From: DATEHG01 sp035279705
GTDB taxonomy: Bacteria > Gemmatimonadota > Gemmatimonadetes > Gemmatimonadales > GWC2-71-9
Length of the DNA: 5,679 bases
Assembly (NCBI GenBank): GCA_035279705.1
Contig: DATEHG010000194.1
Location: forward strand, 1 to 5,679
Direction: 5' to 3'
Numbering within the stretch: the first letter of the stretch is position 1; every line of letters begins with the position of its first letter. Below are positions 1 to 4,630 of the stretch, piece by piece. Under the pieces are notes generated by a model. It was not told the origin of the DNA, searched no databases, and saw only the letters and a program-made list of their open reading frames with translations. Both the position numbers and the translations under genes were made by a program.

Positions 1-357
1 GCCGATCCCCTTGACCCGGATCAACCGCTCCACGACCGCCTCGTCAGACAGGCGGCTCAAGCCACGAAGCCCGCCGGCCTCCGTGAAGCGCGCCAGATCA
101 CGCACGGCCTGCGCCTTGGCCCGAGAGAGCCCGACGGACTGGAGCCGGGGAAGCCTTGCTGTGGCCAGGACCGCGGACGTCGTGCCGACGCTGGTGCGCA
201 GCCGCCCCAGGATCGCATCCGCCGCCTTGCCGGAGATCTGCTGGCTCGCGATGGCGTCCACCAATGCCGGAAACGCCCGCCGGCTCGAGAGCGAGGCGGG
301 ACCGTGCCGGGCGCAGAGGCCGGCCATCGTGGGATCGGCGAGGAGCGGTGGGTGCAT
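1..357 (-). CDS. alkA: DNA-3-methyladenine glycosylase II family protein (AlkA-like), N-terminal part
   Basis: The minus strand reads open from an ATG at 357-355 to the window edge, giving 119 residues with no stop; the C-terminus lies outside. The early segment (residues 8-52, DPTMAGLCARHG, then FPALVDAIASQQISGKAADAIL) matches the N-terminal helices of the HhH-GPD glycosylase fold. LSRAKAQAVRDLA (about 77-89) and LIRVKGIG (112-119) match the family's substrate-pocket helix and the start of the helix-hairpin-helix. The catalytic Asp expected a little further on is not visible. Family members excise alkylated bases such as 3-methyladenine to start base excision repair in the cytoplasm. No Shine-Dalgarno precedes the ATG, and the frame stays open upstream to beyond 420, so a start further upstream is possible. 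However, the family homology begins right after this ATG. The gene is divergent from the Phe-regulated gene. An EndoIII- or MutY-type HhH protein is less likely. Confidence 0.8.
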   Translation of the reverse strand, partial: MHPPLLADPTMAGLCARHGPASLSSRRAFPALVDAIASQQISGKAADAILGRLRTSVGTTSAVLATARLPRLQSVGLSRAKAQAVRDLARFTEAGGLRGLSRLSDEAVVERLIRVKGIG

Positions 358-378
358 TTCGGCGTCGAGGGAGCAGCA

Positions 379-384
379 ATTGTA
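379..384 (-). promoter_or_regulatory. Possible -10 element for the alkA-like gene
   Basis: On the minus strand, positions 384-379 read TACAAT, five of six matches to the sigma70 -10 consensus. It lies 21 nt upstream of the ATG at 357. No good -35 is seen at 17-18 nt (TGTCAA at 407-402 is poor). If real, it sits back to back with the plus-strand promoter at 402-431. Tentative. Confidence 0.3.
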
Positions 385-401
385 ATCGGGGGCGGCCCGA
401 C

Positions 402-431
402 TTGACACACCCCGTCGCGGGCTGGTATTGT
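402..431 (+). promoter_or_regulatory. Sigma70-type promoter of the pheL / pheA-aroF transcript
   Basis: TTGACA at 402-407 is a perfect -35 hexamer. TATTGT at 426-431 matches four of six -10 consensus bases, at a spacing of 18 nt. TG at 423-424 makes an extended -10 (TGnTATTGT), which would compensate for the weaker hexamer. The predicted transcription start is 437-439, so A438, the first base of the leader-peptide ATG, is the natural candidate. The promoter reads away from the alkA-like gene. Confidence 0.65.
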
Positions 432-437
432 ATTTTT

Positions 438-512
438 ATGCAGATGCATTCGGGCTTCGGGTTCTTCTTTACCGGTGCCGGCGCGGCGCGAGCCACGTCG
501 GGATCGGCGTAA
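438..512 (+). CDS. pheL: Phenylalanine-rich leader peptide of an attenuator
   Basis: A 24-codon frame starts at ATG 438-440 (or a second ATG at 444-446) and stops at TAA 510-512. The peptide begins MQMHSGFGFFFTG. Phe codons are at 456-458 (TTC), 462-464 (TTC), 465-467 (TTC) and 468-470 (TTT), four in five codons. It ends in an Ala/Gly/Ser-rich tail. It lies between a promoter and an intrinsic terminator (539-574), directly ahead of a Phe-biosynthetic gene. That is the layout of PheL-type leader peptides, where ribosome stalling at Phe codons for want of charged tRNA-Phe prevents termination. The sequence does not resemble the enterobacterial PheL outside the Phe run. No Shine-Dalgarno precedes either ATG, and ATG438 falls on the predicted transcription start, so leaderless initiation is inferred. 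The Phe content and position are seen; stalling is inferred. Confidence 0.75.
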   Translation: MQMHSGFGFFFTGAGAARATSGSA

Positions 513-548
513 GCACAGCCCTTCCCGACCACTCGACGCCCCGCCGGC
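477..548 (+). promoter_or_regulatory. Predicted antiterminator pairing (477-488 with 537-548)
   Basis: Segment 477-488 (GCCGGCGCGGCG) can pair with 537-548 (CGCCCCGCCGGC), making 11 of 12 pairs with a single C-C mismatch at 484/541. Segment 539-548 is also the whole left arm of the terminator stem, so the two structures exclude each other. Segment 477-488 begins 7 nt after the last Phe codon, so a ribosome stalled in the Phe run would leave it roughly free. A ribosome moving through the leader would cover it. This is the 2:3 pairing of a classical attenuator; the complementarity is seen and the function is inferred. Confidence 0.6.
497..529 (+). promoter_or_regulatory. Leader stem-loop around the pheL stop codon
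   Basis: GTCGGGA (497-503) is perfectly complementary to TCCCGAC (523-529). Inside it, GGC (506-508) can pair with GCC (518-520). The leader stop codon 510-512 is in the loop. The hairpin would nest inside the antiterminator's loop and bring its two arms together, or it could act as a pause hairpin. A ribosome at the stop codon would melt it. The role is inferred. Confidence 0.35.
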
Positions 549-574
549 TTCAAGCCGGCGGGGTTTTTGTTTTT
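539..574 (+). terminator. Intrinsic terminator (attenuator) between pheL and pheA-aroF
   Basis: A perfect 10-bp GC-only stem is formed by CCCCGCCGGC (539-548) and GCCGGCGGGG (554-563), with the loop TTCAA. It is followed by TTTTTGTTTTT (564-574). It ends 17 nt before the pheA-aroF start codon and lies downstream of the promoter, so it would abort the transcript unless prevented. It does not follow any full-length plus-strand gene, so it is best read as an attenuator rather than an end-of-gene terminator. Confidence 0.9.
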
Positions 575-582
575 CAGCCATC

Positions 583-588
583 GGAGAG
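583..588 (+). promoter_or_regulatory. Ribosome binding site of pheA-aroF
   Basis: GGAGAG at 583-588, with its GGAG core 5 nt from ATG 592, is a good Shine-Dalgarno match. It fixes the start at 592 rather than at upstream in-frame codons, which would lie inside the leader and terminator. It is beyond the terminator U-tract, so it is present only on read-through transcripts. Confidence 0.8.
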
Positions 589-591
589 CGT

Positions 592-2289
592 ATGCGCGTT
601 GCAATCCAGGGAACTGTTGGAGCCTTCAGCGAAGCCGCCGCCCGGCAGCGCTGGCCCGACCTCGAGCTGGTGCCTTGCCGGGAGGTGGGCGACGTGGCCG
701 CCGCGGTGCGCGAAGGCCGGGCCGACGCCGGCTGCCTGGCCATCGAGAATTCACTCGTCGGCTCGGTGACACCGACCTACGACCTCCTGCACACAGCCTT
801 CGGCGACGGCACGCTCTGCCTCGACTCCGAAGTCCTGCTGCCGATGCACCACGCCCTCATGGCCGTCCCGGGCGCCAGGATCGCCGAGATCAGGCGGGTG
901 CTCTCGCACCCGGTGGCGCTGGGTCAGTGCCGGATCTGGCTCGGCCGGCACCTGAACAGCGCGGAACATGTGAGCGCGTGGGACACGGCCGGCAGCGCGG
1001 AGATCGTGGCGAAGGCGGGGGACCCCACCCAGGCCGCCATCGGCCCGGCGCACGCGGCCGCGGCCTACGGCCTCACGATCCTCGAGGAGCGGATCGAGGA
1101 CGACCCGACCAACCAGACGCGCTTCCTGACCTTCACCCGCGAGCCGGACACCGACGCCCCGGCGGACGCGCCGAGGAAGACGTCGCTGATCGTCTGGCTG
1201 GACCACAGGCCGGGCATGCTGGCGGCGGTGCTGCAGGCCTTCGCCGCGCGAGGGGTCAATCTCACGGCGCTGCAATCCCGGCCGGAGCGGTCGGCGCCGT
1301 GGACGTACCGGTTCTACATCGATGTCGAAGGCACCCCGGCGGATCCCCGCCTCGCGGAAGGCCTCGAATCGATCGAGGCGCTTGCTGCGCGGATCGTGGT
1401 GCTCGGCAGCTATCGCGCATGGACCGGTGAGGGCGCGGTGGCCAGCGCGCCGCAGCCGGCCGCCCCCAACCACCGCCCCAAGCCGGACATGCCGCTCTTC
1501 GATCGGCGGCAGCGGCCCGAGGGCACGGTGATCCGGATCGGCGACCTCGAGATCGGCGGCGAACGGCCGCTGATCATCGCGGGCCCCTGCTCCGTCGAGA
1601 GCGAAGAGATGCTGATGGAAACGGCCCTGAGTGTCGCCGCCGCCGGCGCCGACATGCTGCGCGGCGGCGCCTTCAAGCCCCGCACCAGCCCCTACGATTT
1701 CCAGGGACTCGGCGTGCGCGGGCTCAAGTTCCTCGCCGAGGCGAGGGAAAAGACGGGGCTGCCGGTGGTGACGGAGGTGATGAGCTGGGAGGAGGTGCCG
1801 GTCGTTGCCCGCTACGCCGACGTGCTGCAGATCGGCGCCCGCAACATGCAGAACTTTGCCCTGCTCCGCGCCGCCGGCCGGAGCGGCAAACCGATCCTGC
1901 TCAAGCGCGGAGCCGGCGCAACGATCGAGGAGTGGCTGCACGCGGCCGAATACGTGCTGGCGCATGGCAACCCGCACGTGATGCTGTGCGAGCGGGGCAT
2001 CCGCACCTTCGAGCGCGCCACCCGACACACGCTCGACCTCAATGCGGTGGCGCTGGTCCGGGAGCGGACCCACCTCCCGGTCATCGCCGATCCGAGCCAC
2101 GCGGCCGGGATGCGGTCGATCGTGGGGGCGCTCACCCTGGCGTCGCTGGCCGCGGGGGCGCATGGCGTCATCGTCGAGGTGCACCCGCACCCCGACCAGG
2201 CCATGAGCGATGGCCCGCAGAGTCTCGATCTGGCTGGATTCGGTGAACTGGCAGGAAAAATCAGGGGCCACGCTGCCGTGGCCCCGTAG
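592..2289 (+). CDS. pheA-aroF: Prephenate dehydratase-ACT-DAHP synthase (type I-beta) fusion protein
   Basis: This is a 565-residue cytoplasmic enzyme of aromatic amino acid synthesis. Residues 1-181 are prephenate dehydratase (prephenate to phenylpyruvate), with ENS at 52-54, HPVALGQC at 106-113 and the catalytic TRF motif at 176-178. Residues 196-276 are an ACT domain, normally the Phe sensor, with GMLAAVL at 208-214 and QSRP at 228-231 where ESRP is usual. An Ala/Pro-rich linker (about 277-302) leads to a type I-beta DAHP synthase (PEP plus erythrose-4-phosphate to DAHP). This carries IAGPCS (Cys333), FKPRTS (361-366), GARNMQN (Arg417), LLKRG (Lys438-Arg439), DPSH (His503), VEVHP (Glu529) and SDGPQS (Asp540). 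Cys333, His503, Glu529 and Asp540 fit the family's four metal ligands in order and spacing. No chorismate mutase domain is present. An internal ATG at 1489 lacks a Shine-Dalgarno, which supports one polypeptide. The last codons overlap a hairpin serving the opposite strand. Expression is probably controlled by the Phe attenuator at 438-574. Confidence 0.95.
   Translation: MRVAIQGTVGAFSEAAARQRWPDLELVPCREVGDVAAAVREGRADAGCLAIENSLVGSVTPTYDLLHTAFGDGTLCLDSEVLLPMHHALMAVPGARIAEIRRVLSHPVALGQCRIWLGRHLNSAEHVSAWDTAGSAEIVAKAGDPTQAAIGPAHAAAAYGLTILEERIEDDPTNQTRFLTFTREPDTDAPADAPRKTSLIVWLDHRPGMLAAVLQAFAARGVNLTALQSRPERSAPWTYRFYIDVEGTPADPRLAEGLESIEALAARIVVLGSYRAWTGEGAVASAPQPAAPNHRPKPDMPLFDRRQRPEGTVIRIGDLEIGGERPLIIAGPCSVESEEMLMETALSVAAAGADMLRGGAFKPRTSPYDFQGLGVRGLKFLAEAREKTGLPVVTEVMSWEEVPVVARYADVLQIGARNMQNFALLRAAGRSGKPILLKRGAGATIEEWLHAAEYVLAHGNPHVMLCERGIRTFERATRHTLDLNAVALVRERTHLPVIADPSHAAGMRSIVGALTLASLAAGAHGVIVEVHPHPDQAMSDGPQSLDLAGFGELAGKIRGHAAVAP
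2256..2285 (-). terminator. Intrinsic terminator of the sigma/anti-sigma/PDZ operon, inside the 3' end of pheA-aroF
   Basis: GGGGCCACG (2264-2272) and CGTGGCCCC (2277-2285) form a perfect 9-bp stem with a 4-nt loop. Read on the minus strand, the stem begins 10 nt after the PDZ gene stop (2296) and is followed by TGATTTTT (2263-2256). On the plus strand the stem is followed by GTAGGCACTG, with no T-run. The signal is therefore one-directional and fits the minus-strand operon. It lies wholly within coding sequence of the convergent fusion gene. Confidence 0.65.
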
Positions 2290-2295
2290 GCACTG

Positions 2296-3228
2296 CTATC
2301 TGGGCTGGCCTGGATTGGGTCGGGGTTCTCCCCGGCCCACCCGGCCGGTCACGACTTCCTTCTTCTTCATCCGCATGATTTCGAACTTGATCTCCTCGCC
2401 CTGCTCGTAGCTCTGCAGGATGCGGAGGAGATGGGCCGGGTTCTCGGACTCGCGCCCGTCCACCGTGAGCACCACGTCCCCGCCCTTGAGGTTGAGCCGG
2501 GAATCTTCGGGCACATCGATCACCAGGACGCCGTCGGTCACCCCGAAGTAGCGGCCCAGGTCGGCATTGACCGGCGCCAGCTCGAGATCCGCCAGGTCGG
2601 GGACGAAGGTGAACGCCGTGCCGAAGCGCAGCTCGCCCATGTGATCCGGCGTGCGATTGAACATATCGGGCCGGACCCGGGCCATTTCGCCGGCGCCCAT
2701 CGGCATGTCCTCTTCCTTCATCCGGATGGTGTAGCTCGCCTCATCTCCCGTGACCAGCTGCGTGGTACGCCGGTCGGTGCCGCGGCGGTATTCGACGGCC
2801 ACGGTGTCGTTGGGCGGCAGCTTGGCGGCCAGCTCGATGAGCTTGAGCCCCGGCACCGACTGGTCGGGATTGGTATTGCTGCCTCCTCCGGTCAGCCCCT
2901 TGCCGTCGAGGCGGACGATGATGTCACCAGAGCGGAGGCCCGCCTTCGACGCGGGTCCGTTCGGCGTGACGCTCAGCAGGTAGGCGCCGATCGAATCCGT
3001 CTCCTTCGCCCGCATGTTGACGCTCACGCCGAGGCGGGCGCGGCGCGGCATGTACCAGCCGAGCTGCTCGGAGGGGACCTCCTGGCCATTCACCCAGAGG
3101 CGGGTTTCGGACGGCGCCGGGGTACGAATGGGGGGCGTCGGCTCCTGACCTGCGGCTACGATTGGAAGCGCGAGGAGCGGAACGAGGGCGGTCGTGAACG
3201 CCCTGAGAGACGGCTTAAAGCCCAACAT
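2296..3228 (-). CDS. Secreted double-PDZ protein of the ECF sigma operon
   Basis: The protein has 310 residues. It starts with a Sec-type signal peptide: Lys5 and Arg9, a hydrophobic core at about 10-26, and likely cleavage near A-A-G (25-27). A PDZ domain at about 65-165 contains RLGVSV and the typical NGPASKAGLRSGDIIVRLDG (90-109). A second PDZ-like domain at about 220-298 contains GVLVIDV and LKGGDVVLTVDGRE. No trypsin-like or metallo-protease catalytic motif is visible, so this is a PDZ-only envelope protein, unlike HtrA/DegS or RseP. The ATG at 3228 lies 14 nt inside the end of the anti-sigma gene, with AGGG about 6 nt upstream, so translation is probably coupled. PDZ domains bind protein C-termini. 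A role in sensing misfolded envelope proteins, or in presenting the anti-sigma factor to a protease, is inferred from context only. Confidence 0.85.
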   Translation of the reverse strand: MLGFKPSLRAFTTALVPLLALPIVAAGQEPTPPIRTPAPSETRLWVNGQEVPSEQLGWYMPRRARLGVSVNMRAKETDSIGAYLLSVTPNGPASKAGLRSGDIIVRLDGKGLTGGGSNTNPDQSVPGLKLIELAAKLPPNDTVAVEYRRGTDRRTTQLVTGDEASYTIRMKEEDMPMGAGEMARVRPDMFNRTPDHMGELRFGTAFTFVPDLADLELAPVNADLGRYFGVTDGVLVIDVPEDSRLNLKGGDVVLTVDGRESENPAHLLRILQSYEQGEEIKFEIMRMKKKEVVTGRVGRGEPRPNPGQPR

Positions 3229-3820
3229 TGGTTGCCCTGGTCACGTGGACATCGACCAGCGCATCGAGCAGCCCGATCCGTTCCTGCCAGAGATTGAGCA
3301 TCATCTGCTGCTGCTGATCGGCCTTGGTAACAAGCTGGGCCGCCTGGATCTGCTGGTCGATGACGCCGATCCGGTCTTCCAGCCGCTGCGCCACGCCCGC
3401 GGTGAGTCCGTCCACCACCCGCTCATCGGCGTGGTAGCGCTCGAGGGTCCGCTCCAGCGTGTGCGAGCGGTCCATGGCCTGGGCAATGGCTTCCGAGGCA
3501 TCCGCCTTGTGCGGGCGGGCCAGGTCCTTCACAACGACAAGAGCCGCGATCGACGCGGCGAGCCCCAGTCCCGCAATCGCGACATACCGCCTGCGGCGCT
3601 GCCGCTTTTCGGCGTCGAGCCGGGCGGCCACCGCGCCCCACTGGCTGCGGGCGGGACGGAGCGCAGGCAGAGCCCGGAGCCGCGCGGCCCGCTGGTGCAG
3701 CGCCTCGAGCTCGGCCTGGCAGGCGGGGCAGTCGTTGAGATGCGCCCGGGCCTCGACCAGACCGGCATCCTGCGTCGGCTCGCGGAGACCGACCAGCTGC
3801 TCCATGGAGAGGTGCGTCAT
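3215..3820 (-). CDS. Membrane-anchored zinc-finger anti-sigma factor
   Basis: The protein has 201 residues. The N-terminus (MTHLSMEQLVGL) and the H27-x3-C31-x2-C34 motif (HLNDCPAC) define a ZAS/zf-HC2 anti-sigma domain, which binds its partner ECF sigma factor in the cytoplasm. A basic stretch (RQRRRR, 73-78) precedes one transmembrane segment at about 79-97, giving an N-in orientation. The outer part (98-201) is rich in charged residues and Gln, with heptad-like helical stretches such as AGVAQRLEDRIGVIDQQIQAAQ, and probably forms a coiled coil outside the membrane. Its ATG overlaps the sigma gene stop (ATGA, 3820-3817), the usual translational coupling that keeps sigma and anti-sigma balanced. 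Release of the sigma factor probably follows proteolysis or a conformational signal in the outer domain; the signal is unknown. Confidence 0.9.
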   Translation of the reverse strand: MTHLSMEQLVGLREPTQDAGLVEARAHLNDCPACQAELEALHQRAARLRALPALRPARSQWGAVAARLDAEKRQRRRRYVAIAGLGLAASIAALVVVKDLARPHKADASEAIAQAMDRSHTLERTLERYHADERVVDGLTAGVAQRLEDRIGVIDQQIQAAQLVTKADQQQQMMLNLWQERIGLLDALVDVHVTRATNVGL

Positions 3821-4359
3821 GCCTTGGGCACCTCTCCCAGCCAGGTCCTGAGCCGCGTGTGCGCGCGGGCCAGCTGGGACTTGGAGAAGCTCACGGTCTT
3901 CCCCATCATCCCGGCGATCTCTTCGTGGGTGTACCCCTCGACATCGTGCAGCCAGACCACCGCGCGGGACGTCTCGGGCAGCCGCTCGAGCGCGGCTTCG
4001 AGATCCATCCGCAGGTGATAGTCCTGGCGGCCGGCGCCGGACATCGGCGCATCGTCCTCGAGCTCGTCGGTGTCCCGGTAGCGGTTGCGGCGCAGGCGCA
4101 TGAGCGCCTTGCTCGCCGCGATGGTGCGGACCCAGCCCCAGAGACTGCCGTCGCCCCGGTAGCGGCCGATGCTGCGGCAGACCTCGAAGAAGGTCTCCTG
4201 TAGCACATCCTCGGCGTCTTCGGCGGTCCGGCAGATCCGGCGGGCCAGGTTGTACACCGGCGACTCGAATGCCCGGTAGAGGGCTTCGAGTGCGGCGGCA
4301 TCACCCGTCTGGGCCCGGGTTACGAGAGTGTCAGCAGATGTGAGCAGATAGGCGTCCAT
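3817..4359 (-). CDS. ECF-family RNA polymerase sigma factor
   Basis: The protein has 180 residues, the usual size for an ECF sigma factor. Region 2 spans about 24-92, with the polymerase-binding and -10 recognition helices around AEDAEDVLQETFFEV (46-60) and WGWVRTIA (74-81). Region 4 spans about 119-173, with LERLPETSRAVVWLHDVEGY and a helix-turn-helix around EEIAGMMGKTVSFSKSQLARAH (146-167) for -35 recognition. There is no region 1.1 or 3. It heads the operon followed by its anti-sigma factor and a PDZ protein. No convincing Shine-Dalgarno precedes ATG 4359; GAGG occurs about 17 nt upstream, so leaderless or weak initiation is possible. ECF factors often drive their own operon, but no clear autoregulatory promoter (for example a GAAC-type -35) is seen upstream. 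Confidence 0.95.
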   Translation of the reverse strand: MDAYLLTSADTLVTRAQTGDAAALEALYRAFESPVYNLARRICRTAEDAEDVLQETFFEVCRSIGRYRGDGSLWGWVRTIAASKALMRLRRNRYRDTDELEDDAPMSGAGRQDYHLRMDLEAALERLPETSRAVVWLHDVEGYTHEEIAGMMGKTVSFSKSQLARAHTRLRTWLGEVPKA

Positions 4360-4373
4360 GGCTGTGGTTTAAG

Positions 4374-4388
4374 ATGCCTCGGCATGCC
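4374..4388. repeat. Short palindromes upstream of the sigma gene
   Basis: ATGCCTCGGCAT (4374-4385) is a 5-2-5 inverted repeat and overlaps the palindrome GGCATGCC (4381-4388), 15-29 nt from the sigma start codon. It could be an operator or a small hairpin in the sigma mRNA leader. No regulator can be named. Confidence 0.3.
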
Positions 4389-4406
4389 TGCGGGTCGCAA
4401 CACGGT

Positions 4407-4434
4407 GAAAAGCGAAAAACGAAAAGCGAAAGGG
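4407..4434 (+). repeat. Two 14-nt tandem GAAAAGCGAA units, left arm of an inverted repeat pair
   Basis: GAAAAGCGAAAAAC (4407-4420) is followed directly by GAAAAGCGAAAGGG (4421-4434). The same core occurs in reverse orientation at 4551-4559 and 4571-4580, so the pair brackets about 115 nt between the two genes. The A/T richness contrasts with the GC-rich surroundings. On the minus strand this is a T-rich tract upstream of the sigma gene. Confidence 0.5.
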
Positions 4435-4469
4435 AAATGGCCCAATTCAGGAGGGGGTCCGGATTGCCA

Positions 4470-4491
4470 GGAATCCCGGACTCCGGGATCC
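4470..4491. repeat. Small GC-rich hairpin in the sigma/mbfA intergenic region
   Basis: ATCCCGG (4473-4479) and CCGGGAT (4483-4489) form a 7-bp stem with the loop ACT. The stem can be extended by GG/CC with a bulged A4472. GGATT (4461-4465) and AATCC (4472-4476) form a competing stem. No T-run follows on either strand, so it is not an intrinsic terminator. It is centred between the inverted GAAAAGCGAA repeats. Confidence 0.35.
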
Positions 4492-4550
4492 ACCAGGAGT
4501 GCCAGCGTAAGCTATTGGCAAAGAAAGAGTTGGGATCATCGCCGAGTACA

Positions 4551-4582
4551 TCGCTTTTCTCCTTTCGCCCTTCGCTTTTCGC
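4551..4582 (-). repeat. Right arm of the GAAAAGCGAA inverted repeat
   Basis: TCGCTTTTC (4551-4559) and TTCGCTTTTC (4571-4580) are reverse complements of the units at 4407-4434, separated by TCCTTTCGCCC. The arms could anneal imperfectly over about 20-25 bp. Together with the hairpin between them, they look like a small interspersed element, though target-site duplications are not evident. The rest of the 271-nt gap (4360-4630) shows no gene and no convincing promoter. Confidence 0.45.
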
Positions 4583-4630
4583 GTCTGTCGCCGCTTACCG
4601 CTGGCGCCTCGTCGGATTAGCTTCGGGGCC

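Noticed and set aside
539..574. Riboswitch or T-box as the explanation for the leader terminator.
   Set aside because: No T-box specifier or antiterminator consensus and no known aptamer layout is seen. The Phe-rich peptide gives a simpler account, and the leader is too short for a T-box.
475..591. N-terminal extension of the fusion protein to an ATG at 475.
   Set aside because: It would run through the leader peptide and terminator and adds a low-complexity basic stretch. Homology and the Shine-Dalgarno place the start at 592.
428..769. A second leader-region frame from TTG 428 that starts with Tyr, Phe and Tyr codons, as a possible Tyr/Phe leader peptide.
   Set aside because: It has no stop before the terminator and runs into the pheA coding region. 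It begins within the -10 element, upstream of the predicted transcription start.
751..2271. Long open frame of 506 codons on the minus strand, opposite the fusion gene.
   Set aside because: It is Arg/His-rich with no recognisable motif. It is an antisense shadow of a GC-rich gene whose plus-strand product has intact motifs.
2317..2338. GC-rich hairpin (GGGTCGGGG/CCCCGGCCC, loop TTCT) as a plus-strand terminator for pheA-aroF.
   Set aside because: The next bases are ACCCGGCCGG, with no T-run, so intrinsic termination is not supported. It lies in the PDZ gene's coding end.
2431..3297. 288-codon plus-strand frame opposite the PDZ and anti-sigma genes.
   Set aside because: It has no domain, and its composition is typical of an antisense shadow. 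The minus-strand proteins have clear families and coupled starts.
4360..4630. CRISPR array or tandem repeat array in the intergenic region.
   Set aside because: There are only two direct 14-nt units and two inverted ones, with no regular spacer pattern.
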